A DNA stretch of 64,000 nt from Dryococelus australis (lineage: Eukaryota; Arthropoda; Insecta; Phasmatodea; Phasmatidae), in NCBI GenBank assembly GCA_029891345.1, contig CM056994.1, positions 227,346,991-227,410,990 on the forward strand. Direction: 5' to 3'. Shown here piece by piece: positions 32,884 to 44,329 of this stretch. Made by a program: the position numbers and the translations under genes. The notes under the pieces are model-generated. The model had not been told where the DNA came from and searched no databases. It was given only the letters and a program-made list of their open reading frames with translations. Position 1 is the first letter of the stretch, and the number at the start of each line of letters is the position of its first letter.

Positions 32884-33030
32884 GAAAAAAATGGCCGAAT
32901 CCCGGGCCACCAGGTCTCGGGTAATAGTGGAGCAACAGCCAATGAGCAACTAACTGAGACTCAAGTACACAAACGGTTGTGGTGTCTAGCTTGTTGCCGA
33001 ATAAATCTGCATAATATCCGGGTCTCTATT
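32884..33030 (-). repeat. Repeat family R1, uninterrupted copy C
   Basis: Minus-strand copy containing ATTCGGCAACAAGCTAGACA, GTGTACTTGAGTCTCAG, CTCATTGGCTGTTGCTCCAC and GGGATTCGGCCAT. It independently confirms the empty-site sequence. Confidence 0.75.
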
Positions 33031-33054
33031 TATAATACTTTGTGTTACCACGTC

Positions 33055-33720
33055 TAAGCGACTGCCGTCAGCCAAACGACGGACGGTTTTATCATCTCAT
33101 GCGTAGGCTGTCGTTAAGATCAGAGCAGTGACGGCGGGGTTTGGAGTGGTGCCATAACAGGGAAGCGTAAAGCGATGTCGAGTGGCATCGCATCATGTTA
33201 ATGAGTTGCATGTTGGTTCCAAACTGTCACAGACGAGCGTAAAATGTGTGTTGGTGCTGATGGGGAAGGGTACATCCTTTCAATGTTGTGGAAATACATC
33301 GGCATTACTTCCGGTATCGTGGTGTGGAGAGCCATAGGGTATTACTTTAGGTCACCTCTGGTAGTAATCCGGGAAAACCCTGACTACACCTTGTGTTCTC
33401 ATGTGTCACCCTTCATGAGACAATAAGTAGCCTGATGCAATCTTTAAACAAGACAACGCTCGTCCACACACAGTCTGTGAAATGCCTGCTTGACGTTAAA
33501 GTACTGTTGGGGCCAACAAGATCCCCCGATCTGTCCTCGATAGAACATGTGTGGCATCAGCTCGGATGTTAACTGCGTCCCGCTGCCGATTGCAGAATAT
33601 CGTGGGTCAGTTACAACAGTTATGGACTGATTACTTGACTGTACGACTCCCTTACGAACCAAATTGACGCTTGTATTTAGGACCGAGGGGGTGATGGAGC
33701 CCACTTTCATGGGACCAGTA
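33055..33720 (+). pseudogene. Decayed Tc1-like transposase
   Basis: Broken frames show the Tc1 catalytic region. The frame 33244-33426 has GIVVWRAIGYYFRSPLVVI, the usual VMVWGAI-type strand, and ends VSPFMRQ. Further on, KQDNARPHT near 33450-33475 is the second catalytic aspartate segment. The NPIEHxW region is only hinted at (SSIEHVWHQL near 33535). The DNA-binding half is barely recognisable near 33055-33130. No TIRs were located. Many stops. Confidence 0.6.
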
Positions 33721-34035
33721 ATATGGTCTTAGTGCCAACTCTCTTGTCCAGGTGATCTACTGTATTGACTATTATATTAAAAATCACTTGCCCTTTCAAG
33801 ATATGCAGTTTTATTACCTCCACTCATTGGGGCGTACCTTGATATCCGTGAGTGTACATATTTGAAATGTTTAATTTTCCATAGGAAATTTTACCGCAGA
33901 GCCAACAGATCATACTTGCGACGTAATTATAAATACTTCTAACCCCCACTTAAAATCTCGTCAGATACTACCAAAAATAATTTCAGTTACTTTTAATATG
34001 AGTGTTTGGTAGAGCATTTGAAGATTTCTAAATAT
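33721..34035. other. Non-coding, nothing recognised
   Basis: Short unique stretch between the Tc1 remnant and a microsatellite. Confidence 0.45.
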
Positions 34036-34038
34036 AAT

Positions 34039-34077
<39 letters not shown>

Positions 34078-34095
34078 ACACACACACACACACAT
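34036..34095. repeat. (CA)n(TA)n(CA)n compound microsatellite
   Basis: CA dinucleotides to about 34065, a short TATA block, then CA again. The minus frame with Cys/Val runs (33961-34227) is an artefact. Confidence 0.95.
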
Positions 34096-34579
34096 TGTGT
34101 TTAGGAAACATGTGCACAAACTCGGGCACGTAATTCGTGACCGGGAAAGAGGAAGATTGATATAGGACATCCATGGTCCATCCCAAATAATAAGGTCTGT
34201 GAAGCTTCTAAAGCTGGAGGGCGACAAGCATGTTATGTTGGTAATTAAGCAAAGTACTTGCGTCAGATGAACACAAATTGGTATATGGATTAATTAAACC
34301 AATATCTTGAATAATAGGAATGTATGGTCCATCGTACACACGCCCATCATGTAAATAATAGGAGTTTGCACTCTTTGATTGCATGCAACATATACACCGT
34401 GAGGTTGAAGTGATTGTGAATACCATTAGATGAGCAGGACGTCATAACTAGCAAATAAGCCCCCTCCCCCCCTAGTTGCAACTTTCTAGGACCCACCAAT
34501 TGCGGTTAGATCGCAAACGAATGGTATAGAAGTAGCAATATCATGACCTAGAGAGTAGGCCACCCTTCCTGCACCCGGA
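34096..34579. other. Non-coding, nothing recognised
   Basis: Short C tract at about 34461-34472. The 72-codon minus frame 34208-34426 has no motif. Confidence 0.45.
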
Positions 34580-34770
34580 GGAATTCAGCGGAGATTCCCC
34601 ACCGAATGAGTGAGAAAATTTTGGCGGTTCATAAAGTGAGGTCTCGAGATCCGATGAGGGTGACTGAGGTGGTTATGGAGCAGTGCCGGAATGAAAAAAA
34701 GGTGGGGCGGGAGACCCCAGAGAAAACTGGCCGACCTGCACATCATTCGATACGACGTGTAACATATAAG
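34580..34770 (-). mobile_element. SINE family S1, truncated copy
   Basis: Minus strand contains CTGGGGTCTCCCGCCCCAC, CATTCCGGCACTGCTCCATA, and CCTCATCGGATCTCGAGACC, matching the body of the 14.3-kb and 52.3-kb copies. The pol III promoter end is missing. Confidence 0.6.
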
Positions 34771-34849
34771 CTCTAAACAATCAACAGTCGCTTCATATAT
34801 ATATATATATATATGGGTGTTTCGGTTAGGTTTTGAGGTCCTCTACCTC

Positions 34850-35520
34850 CTTGCTTCGGCTTGACACTACTTCTTTCGGTTTAGAAAATCCGTTATACAC
34901 CAGGCGTAGTGAGGCGGTGGATCATCATTTTGAGATGTCATTTTTCTGTGTGTCTCCAAATCAACATCCTCTAGCAGTCCAGGCAGATTGTTAGTTTTAA
35001 ATCGCACAATAGGATTCGTCGTTCAAGCGATCTGGTAAGACGGAATGGGCCTATTATTTAGACGTTTAGAATGCCACACCGTAAATTAACTCTAAACTGT
35101 TATTGAAAATGGGATTCTCTTGTGTAGAGTGGGTTTCTGACATTCCATAAATGGTAGTTCTGGACTTTTAAACACTCCACTGAGCTCAAAATGGGCTCGC
35201 CCGTCAGTAAAAATTGTCCGAAAAACATCTCGTTGTCCTCTTGTCTTCGTAACATTTATTGACAAAACTGCACTCTTCTGCCATAATCCTCAGTAAGGAA
35301 TGGTTGGACATGTCTGACATGGTACAGACGATATCCAACTCCTTGCAGTGTGCGATGATTTTGTGACGTCGGTACGGTGACACACCATTCTGACACTCGT
35401 CGATGGGTCTCTCTCCATTTCTTTAACAACCAAACCCACCACATCCGGATCCCTCATACTGGGTGTAAGGCCAGATCTAGTCCCTATTACGCAACCTTCC
35501 ATGCAGGCGTTATAATCTCT
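34850..35520 (-). pseudogene. Mariner-like transposase, N-terminal and core part, inverted
   Basis: Minus-strand frames give the DNA-binding part (RDPDVVGLVVKEMERDPSTS, then LQGVGYRLYHVRHVQPFLTE, DYGRRVQFCQ). They continue to the first catalytic segment (FRTIFTDGRAHFELSG near 35160-35225) and to the segment before the second (DVDLETHRKMTSQNDDPPPH near 34930-34990). Several frameshifts. The protein stops near 34870, before the C-terminal SPDLNP segment, which lies on the opposite strand at 35550-35820. The transposase type is the one ending NPLDFFLWG, also found at 44330-45800. Confidence 0.62.
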
Positions 35521-35549
35521 TAGATTTTTTGGTGGCTCAGCTCTACATT

Positions 35550-35820
35550 CTCAGGTAAAGGGATTGGTTATGGTGGACCCACAGCGTGGCCTCCAAGGTC
35601 CCCCGACCTGAACCCGATTGATTTCTTTGTGTGGGGATATTACAAAGAGCTTATTTACTCCCAACTTCGCCATAGTTTGGAGGAACTAACAAGAAAACTA
35701 CAAGACACCGAAGTAACCATAAAAAACAATCGAATGGTGTTTCGATACTTGCAAGAGGATTTCTTCCTGCGAGACAACAAGAAGGTCTTCATTTTGAAAA
35801 TTATTTATAATTTGTTCTAA
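35550..35820 (+). pseudogene. Mariner-like transposase, C-terminal part
   Basis: Plus-strand open frame: GYGGPTAWPPRSPDLNPIDF then FVWGYYKELIYSQLRH, ending VFILKIIYNLF with a stop at 35818-35820. The SPDLNPIDFFVWG motif carries the third catalytic aspartate. It is head-to-head with 34850-35520. Inverting that segment would bring the two parts into native order, so I infer one transposase gene cut by an inversion. Confidence 0.65.
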
Positions 35821-36207
35821 TAAACGCATGTTTCATCTGCTGCTGTAATTTGTTTTTATCGCATTTTTAATCATACGAATATGAATTTTGTTTATACTGC
35901 ATTTAGAATTACATTCTTAGGATGAAGACATAGAAGTAGTGCAATGACATGTGCAGGGTACGTAACTGATAAAAGGGGGAAGTATTTGAAGTAGGTAAGG
36001 AACACGTTTGATGTGAACATTGTTTTTTTAAATATCACCAAATTTATGGACAAACTACGCTTTCCGATCTTTTCAATTTTTCTATATTTTTCTCGGCACC
36101 ATACTACGACAGATGAACATAAATGTTTTTGCACCAGTTTGGCCATTCAGTCAGCTAATCCAAAGAAATATTTAATCATGTATCACATTTATTAATGTCA
36201 CCATACC
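35821..36207. other. Non-coding, nothing recognised
   Basis: Short overlapping frames on both strands (35892-36146 minus, 36013-36195 plus) without motifs. Confidence 0.45.
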
Positions 36208-36244
36208 AATATATATATATATATACACACTAGTGGTAGTGATA

Positions 36245-36296
<52 letters not shown>
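36208..36296. repeat. (TA)n...(TA)n(TG)n compound microsatellite
   Basis: Two TA blocks separated by CACACTAGTGGTAGTGATAA, then a TG block. Confidence 0.93.
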
Positions 36297-36298
<2 letters not shown>

Positions 36299-38103
36299 CA
36301 CCTCTCCCTAAAAGTGGTTGTTAAGGGATCTATTCGGCCACAAAAATCGAATTTCAAAATGTTTTTCGTTCAAACTATTATAAACTACTTGCGATTAAGC
36401 AACAAATTATTGAATGGTGTTTTGTAGAACGGAGATCTTACATCTCTGAAAATGTGGTTGGCAATATCATCCTCCCTTATGGTAAAAATAGTGGTTAACA
36501 TTTTTTGCATGAAACTTTGTTATCCTAAGATGTACGCGATATTTTGAAACATCTTATAAATCCGCACATGTAAATTAAAATTGTTCGTCTTCTCAGAACA
36601 TTCTCAGATGAACACTTTTCGAGAAATCCACCCGTAACTCTCAAAACAGATTGTCAGTTGCCTGAAAGTTAGGCAACTCCCAAACACAAGAGGGTTTTTT
36701 ATATTAGAATTTTGTGCTAGTAAACAGCTCCCTTAAAAATAATTTTGGGGGAAAAGTGGATATACACTTGTTCCTTTTTTGGTGTTAGGTAAGGGGGGGG
36801 GAGAGTGGATAACCTGCCGGAGTTCATTGGTGCTGTTCAAAAACCTCCAGTATGTAAGTAATATATATACATAAGTTACACATATAATTGTATTCTTACA
36901 TAATTATAAGAATATATATATATATATCTATATATATATACATGTAATTTAAAGAATCTTTGAAGAAGTTTTACTGGAAGTTGAAAAAGAACATACGTAA
37001 TTTTGTTACAATCGCCAAGGCCTCTTAAGTATTCATAAAAAAAAAAAAAAAAAAAAAAAAAAGGTCAGTAGAACTATTAATTTTTGTAAGTTTTGAAACA
37101 TAGTTTTGTTTTTGATAACAGTCATGTTATTTTTAATCACGCATACATTTTAATGAATGTTTACATGTACCTTTTGAGGTATTTATATTTTATTCGTATT
37201 TCTGACTCACTGTTAGATGAACATTTTTCACTAATCCAATGAAAGAATGTTTTGTGAATGCAGACTTGGAAATCGATCACTCTTAATTATATATGGCTGA
37301 ATGTTATTATTTATGTCCATTATTTGAAAATAATATATTGTGATGTACTTGACCTGTATGTACACTATATGAGCCTTCTTGGAGCAATCAATCAATGTTT
37401 TAATAACCGAAGGCTAATTTAATCTAAAAAAAATTAACTATATATCGCAAATTATTTTAATTTTTGTTCTTTATTTTTTTATATTTTAACTGCTGTTAAT
37501 TTATAACATGTGCAATGAATATAAAGGAAACACAAAACAATTGCTTATGACTGCACAGTATGTTAAAATAATTTAGTTGAAATAAAATATTTATTATCTT
37601 AGAATAATCTTACTAGTTTTAAATACCACACTTATTTTAAGTACAGCTTATCAATGTAAAATTTTTACTTTTTTACAATAGCAGTCGCTAAATTCGATAA
37701 TAGTTCTGTCAATAATTGTGCAAAAATTTTCAGATAGTCATTGTTGTACAGTGTACAATATTAAAAAGAAACATTTACGATTAAGCTATGATAAGTGTTT
37801 AATGTGTTAATGTGCATTAAAACTTCCCAGTAATTGGATTTTTTATGCCGACAATTAAAATTTTGGTAATATCTGTCTTGCTTAGCAATGCAATGCGCAT
37901 TCGGTTTGTAAGCACCTACGAATAAATACCAAATATGTTTTATATTTCAAATATTAACACACATTCTTGGAGCCATTGGTAAAATATGCACACATTGCTA
38001 ATTACCTGATGGTAAACATGCTATATTTCAAACTTCAAAAATGTATTATTACTGAACAATCTGTACTATTAATTAAAAACTAGGTACTATAAAAATACAG
38101 AAT

Positions 38104-38106
<3 letters not shown>
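36297..38106. other. A+T-rich non-coding, with an A-tract at about 37040-37062
   Basis: No frame or interspersed repeat could be supported. Short TA-rich clusters at 36860-36945. Confidence 0.5.

Positions 38107-38143
<37 letters not shown>
38107..38143. repeat. (TA)n microsatellite
   Basis: Uninterrupted TA dinucleotides. Confidence 0.95.
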
Positions 38144-38146
<3 letters not shown>

Positions 38147-38515
38147 AATTATATGTAATAATGTAATATACTGTAATTTTCAGCTCAGGTTTTCATCGCC
38201 AATGGAGGGGAATAAGAGATGGAATGTTATAGTAGGTAATAGAAAATTCAATAGAAAACCTATCAGCCAATAGCAACATTCATCACATTTCCCACATGTG
38301 AGTATCCAGGTGTTACCTATATACTGTGAATACCAGTATGCCACTGTGGAGGTAAGTGATATAATCACCATACAAACACAGTTTCAAGAAATTGTAGAAA
38401 AATAACTAAGGTAATTAGTTCTTCCACCGCAATGTTAGGACAGAGGGAACCCAATATGAAGTGAGAATGAGGCTAACAGCAGGCTAGAAAATAAGTGAAC
38501 ACATGGCGCCAGGAT
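38144..38515. other. Probable start of the intron after the 38.5-kb exon
   Basis: Lies immediately 3' (minus strand) of the candidate donor site. No second exon was recognised here. Confidence 0.35.
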
Positions 38516-38521
38516 ACTCAC
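38516..38521 (-). promoter_or_regulatory. Candidate 5' splice site
   Basis: Minus strand CGCA|GTGAGT, a near-consensus donor directly after the conserved STSWAER codons. Open reading past it is unlike protein. Confidence 0.55.
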
Positions 38522-38879
38522 TGCGTTCTGCCCAAGAGGTGCTGTTAGCCAGGTGCGTCAAGAAGGAGGTGAGATGTTGGGAGCACAAGTCATCCAGTCC
38601 TGGCTCGAGCCGAAGTACTCCAGGGTGGTAGGCATCCAGCAAGTCCTGCAGCCCTGGGCGTGAAGCGCCAACCTCCGAGGGGAGCACTTGGGGGTGGTAC
38701 AGATCGTCCAAGCCAGCCACGCGCGAGCCATCCCCTGCCACCGCCCCCGCGCCGAGTAACACCACAGTCAAGGTCACGCGCGCGACGTGGGCCAGAAACA
38801 CTGCGCTCCCTCTACTAGAAGGGCTCTTCCCCGAGTGCTCCAGCGGCGCCGCGCATCCACTACCAGCTCGGCCCACCAT
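38522..38879 (-). CDS. Candidate first coding exon, NRF-6-like (nose resistant to fluoxetine) protein
   Basis: The ATG at 38879 opens 119 codons plus one base, up to a GTGAGT donor. Residues 31-50 (VARVTLTVVLLGAGAVAG region) look like a signal peptide. The middle has a near-repeat LDDLYHPQVL / LQDLLDAYHPGVL. The end, LDDLCSQHLTSFLTHLANST then SWAER, resembles the start of the NRF domain (Cys, helix, Leu-x-x-x-x-x-Trp-Ala), the lumenal domain preceding a multi-pass acyltransferase-3 region. It is G+C- and CpG-rich, unlike the surrounding DNA, as in constrained first exons. No further exons are in view. Alternatives: an unrelated secreted protein, or a chance open frame in a CpG island. Confidence 0.5.
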
Positions 38880-39790
<911 letters not shown>

Positions 39791-40071
39791 TATTTATCTT
39801 CTTTATTTCAGTGCATAGTTTTTATTTCATTAAACAGGTGTAAATAATAAACATGTGGGGAACTTATTATCCTCTCTTAACCAAACCTGAGGAACAGATT
39901 TCATCCATAGATGTCGGCGTCTCTTGTATTTTTGCTACGACCGAATGATTTTTGTAGTGTACGCCAAATGTAATGGCAGTGATTATAACGCTTAAAAGAC
40001 TGAAATAAACTACATACAACCGTTTGTAAATTATTTTTTTCAGTCAAACGAACTAGCTTAAATGTTTGGTA

Positions 40072-42331
40072 GAACTCTAATTATCCGAACTCCAACCATC
40101 CGGATCGCCAATTATCCGGATCGCGTCGAGGAAAAAAAATGGCATGACTAAAATTACTTTATTAAACCAACGAGTTGGATTAATTCGACAGTTATAACAG
40201 TAGTTGTAAAGTACTGTAGGTTTCTTTATTGTTCTAAAATCAATCCGCAGCGAATGTATTAAAAGACAAAATCTTCCAGCGAACAATGAATACAGTTAGT
40301 TACACATAGTTGCGCGCCGTATTGTGCCCTTCCTACTGCGAACGTAGTGTAGCGTCTACCTCATACGCAGGCGATGATTAATCAGTCTCGAGCTTATAGT
40401 TGTGTTTGTGTTTGTCAGCGCCAGTCAGTCAGTTCGGCCTACATCAGTCTGTGCCGTGACCTTAACCTAGGCTGATTTCTCGCTTTACGTTCCGTCTTCC
40501 GTTTTTTTTTTTTTTTTTTTTTTTGCGTGTTTAGTTTACTGTGCGGCAGTATTTGTTCTAAAACTAAACTTGCTTTCTTATCGTTGGCAGACAAAATAAA
40601 AATCCTTGAACAATTAGACGAAGGAGTGAGTGGTAAGCAGTTGGCTGAGATGTTTAGCGTGGGCACATCCACAATTTCAGACATAAAAAAAACAAATCCT
40701 GAATTTTAAACTTTGTGTTTGTCCTTGAGAATAAGATGGGAGTTCGTCTAGAAAAGCGATGAAAACAGCAGAAAACAAATAGCTTGAAGAGGCCATATTC
40801 AAGTGGTTTTTGCAGTTGCTAGCATTAGGAAACCCTCTTTCAGGGCTGATTATTTGCCAAAAAGCCAAACTTTTAGCCGACAAAATTGACATGTCTTCAT
40901 TTAAAGCGAGCAATGGCTGGCTACGAAATTTCAAGGCCTGGCACGATATTTGTGAGTTTGATTTAAGTAGCGAGAAACTATCAGCAAACCCAAAAGCAGC
41001 AAAAAGTCTTATTAAAAAATTCAAAATTGAAGCAAAATCTATGACCCTGAATTTTTATACAACGCATATGAGACAGGCCTTATTTGTAAGGCCTTGCCTA
41101 AAACAACTTTAGCTTCTAAAAGGGAAACTAGTGCTTCTGGCCATAAGGTTATTAACCCCCGTGTTACCGTGCTGAACTGTGTTAACTCTAGGGAAACCTC
41201 AAAATTCCCCCTTCTGTTGATAGGCAAATCGAACAATCCCAGGTCTTTCAGAAATTTGAAGAACTTCCCCTCTTTTACAAGAATAAACCAAAGGCCTGGA
41301 TGACTGCTGCTTTGTTTATCGAATGGTACGATTCAATTTTCATACCTGAAGTAAAAAAAAAACCAATAGGCCACAATGAAAGAAGTCAGTGAGGTGATGT
41401 TAATTCTGGACAATGCATCCACCCGCCTCACAGAAAGCCTTCTTGATAGAGAAGATGGACGTTTCAAAACACTTTTCCTGCCGCCAAACGTAACGAGTTT
41501 GCTGCAGCCAATGGATCAATCGGTTATCGAAACTATGAAGCGACATTACAGAAGACAACTGTTGAGGAAGCTTTTGATGGAAGATGAAAATTAAGAAGGC
41601 ATTGTGGCTCATCACCAAAAATTGGATTTAAAAGACTGCTCTTACGTGGTGGCGGAAGCATGGAATTTAGTGAAGGCAACCACATTAAAAACAGCTTGGA
41701 ACTAATTGAAAGGCATTTCAACCAGGGAGGAGGTACAGAAAGAGAAAGAAGAAAAAAGAAGCGAGCGTGAAAAGGAAGAGGAAGAAAGAGAAGTGGAAGA
41801 GGAAGAGGACGAAATGACACTTAAGGACTTAAGAAAGATCCTTTTGGAAATCCCTGGATGTTCTCAGAGACGATGAACTCATCCAAAGTGTGAGAGAAGA
41901 AACTGATGACAAGGAAGATTAAATTTTTACTGAACAAAATGTGGGACCGTCAGCTGGTGAGGCGTTTGCGTGTCTTGACACTGCGCTAACATGGGTGGAG
42001 CGCCAGCCTGAGTGTGACCATATACAGCTGTGTCCCGTCAAGCGGATGCGAGACTTGGCTGCACGAAAACTATTTAAGACAATAACACAACTGACTCTGG
42101 CCGATATGTTCAAGAACTGACACTGTATGTAAGTACAGTACTGTATAGAATGTAAACATCATTGTTTTATAGTCATTAATTAAATTAATAGTACGTATGT
42201 ACGTATTACAGCATACACCAATTTATTTATTTTTTTAAAGAAATTACCTTTCTTCGTGATTTATCCAATTATCCGGATATTTGTTTATCCGGATCGGGTC
42301 CGGTCCCAATTAATCCGGATAGTTGGAGTTC
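40072..42331 (+). mobile_element. pogo/Tigger-type transposon, 2,260 bp, TIRs and TA duplication
   Basis: The left end GAACTCTAATTATCCGAACT and right end GGATAGTTGGAGTTC are inverted. Both continue into repeated ATCCGGAT words (ATTATCCGGATCGCG on the left, CCAATTATCCGGATATTTG on the right), and the flanks are TA (40070-40071 and 42332-42333). Inside is one decayed transposase on the plus strand. Both ends are intact, so the copy entered by cut-and-paste and then decayed in place. Confidence 0.88.
40527..42118 (+). pseudogene. pogo/Tigger (jerky-like) transposase pseudogene
   Basis: Domain order is complete. A CENP-B-type helix-turn-helix (LADKIKILEQLDEGVSGKQL, about 40587-40650) is followed by a second DNA-binding domain (frame 40810-41112; LADKIDMSSFKASNGWLRNF). 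The DDE_1 core follows. First catalytic segment YNAYETGL near 41052-41075 has Tyr where Asp is expected. Second segment LILDNAST is at about 41400-41420. Third is LPPNVTSLLQPMDQSVIE near 41485-41535. A Glu-rich tract lies at 41730-41820, and an end resembling ALTWVERQPE / KLFKTI near 41975-42118. Several frameshifts and stops. Inactive. Confidence 0.85.
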
Positions 42332-42333
42332 TA

Positions 42334-42871
42334 TGTAATAATTTAGTGAAAAGTCAAGACAAAATTAAATATTTATATTAACTTCATTTACAAGGATTTA
42401 TGATGCAATGTTACGTGTAGTAATATTAGAATTTGACTGGATTCCTTGATTACAAGAATGATATATGAAGTAAATATGCAGCTCCATATAGGAGCTCATA
42501 AATGGCCTTCCTGCCTCCCTTCTACAGGGCAGAATTTATTCTTTACCATACTTGATCAACTTTTGATGGCGTAAAGCTAAGCCACATATCTCTGTGTTTC
42601 AACGTGCCGAACACTGAGACCACAAGCCTAAATATACCGTGGACTCTGTATCATTATCCACATCGCTAACAATTCAGGGAAACGCTCATGAGAACACTGT
42701 AGTTACATCTCTACGTTAGCCCTACACTTGGAGGACATTTATGGCAGTTGGTAGGTCTCTGTCTCCGTGAACACTAGATGTTTCGGGGATGCGGCGGCGA
42801 CACCGATATGTGCTCGTACCAGTGCTCAGAATTTGAACATCGAGTCGATGAACCAATGGTTCGGAGTTCCT
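42334..42871. other. Non-coding, nothing recognised
   Basis: Unique sequence between the pogo element and the long-TIR mariner-like element. Confidence 0.45.
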
Positions 42872-43088
42872 ACTTATACATCGCGTGTCTAGAACATATC
42901 GACAAATTATGATAGGTTATTCCTGAGATAGAAAAAGAAACATTAACATAGGTAAGCCTAGTCCAGGTCAAATAGCAAGAGCGGTAGACGCTTCCAAAAT
43001 TTGGGGGGAAAGAAACCTTTTATTGTCATATTCTGAACTGCTTGCAGACAGAAGCCAAGTAATGGTTACTAATACTTAAACCGTAATA

Positions 43089-43964
43089 TAAATTAATAAA
43101 TATGGTTGAAGTGTATGTCTGTTATTTCACAATTGATACCAACACCTAAGCGTAATATGCTATTTAAACGATGTTGAAGTTGTCTGTCTGTTTGTCTGTC
43201 TGTCTTGGTGTTTATCCAGAATAGGATCCCAAACGGCTGAATAGTTTTTGATAAAATGTTCAGATATCATAAAGTTTATATATATATTTAAAATTTGCTC
43301 TATATTTCATCGCGATATCTCAAATGGTTAAGAAATAAATTCATTCTTCCATATAATTCCTTTATGTTTCATATCTTATTATTTGCTAAAGGATTATTGT
43401 CAAAAAGCATTCTTGATACAATAATATATTTTTTAATACTCTTTGATATAATACACATCATAGAAAAAGATACATTAGTTTTTGTAAAAACATAGTAAAA
43501 AAATATATTATAAAACCACCAACAGTAACGCGACGATAAAACTATTTCTAATAATAAAGTAACACTAATTATATATGGTTTGTATTTCAGTAACGCCATA
43601 AAACCTGGGCGAAGCGATGGTGGGATGTATTTTAATAACTCTATAAAACATCAGCAAAGCGAAATCTCCATTTTAAACATACGTAAACAAATACTAAAGT
43701 CCACGCGAACGAAGTCGCAGGCACTCCATTAATTTCCATCTATACATAAAAAGACATTTCTAAATTCTATTTGATAAATATTTAAAACTTTAAATTTATT
43801 TATTTTTGTTTTGATTATAGAAATTATTATGTATAAATTTCGATTGACACTATTGACGCCTTATTTCAATTTTCTATTTCTATTTTACAAATATGTAAAC
43901 AAATCCTAAAGCCCACGCGAACGAAGTCGTGGGAACAGCTAACGAAGTCGTGGGAACAGCTAGT
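43089..43964 (+). mobile_element. Non-autonomous composite Helitron, copy 2
   Basis: The 3' end is CTAGT at 43960-43964 after CACGCGAACGAAGTCGTGGG and AACAGCT. The 5' end is near 43089 in ATAAATTAATAAATATGG. The uninterrupted TIR arm at 46.3 kb reads straight across this position (TTACTAATTACTTAAACC joined to TTAATAAAGTGATTGTCG), which proves the insertion. It is collinear with 7948-8816. An internal CACGCGAACGAAGTCGCAGG at 43702 followed by ATCTATACATAAAAAG at 43738 looks like one element's end abutting another's start. Confidence 0.78.
43920..43961. repeat. 21-bp tandem duplication at the Helitron 3' end
   Basis: The 21-bp unit beginning AACGAAGTCG and ending GGGAACAGCT occurs exactly twice (43920-43940, 43941-43961), directly before the terminal AGT. 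Confidence 0.95.
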
Positions 43965-44329
43965 CATTAATAAAGTGAATGTCGTGTACACGTAATCCAC
44001 ACCCTTCATGTTGAAAGAGAGTGTTGTCACCCTTTTTTCTGCAAAAATAATAAATAAGTTACAGGAAAAATTTCTTACTTTTGAGGAGTGATTATGAAAC
44101 GCCTACAAAATTAGCAACAGAAATGTCTTTTGTAAAAATTGCCTAACTCTTGCCCTTTTAGTGTAAAAATTACGTTTTTGATTTCACAGAACTGTGTGTG
44201 TGTGTTCTTACATTACTAACTTGCACAAATAATAGTTTGGTGGGATTGTCTCACTCTTAGGAGTAGAGAAATCAAAAAAGAAATTGAAGTTCTTGCACTA
44301 CTAGTTTAATGTCGTATCATTGTAATGGC

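Noticed and set aside
41533..41820. 95-codon minus-strand ORF, Leu/Pro/Phe-rich
   Set aside because: Antisense of the Glu-rich tail of the pogo transposase.
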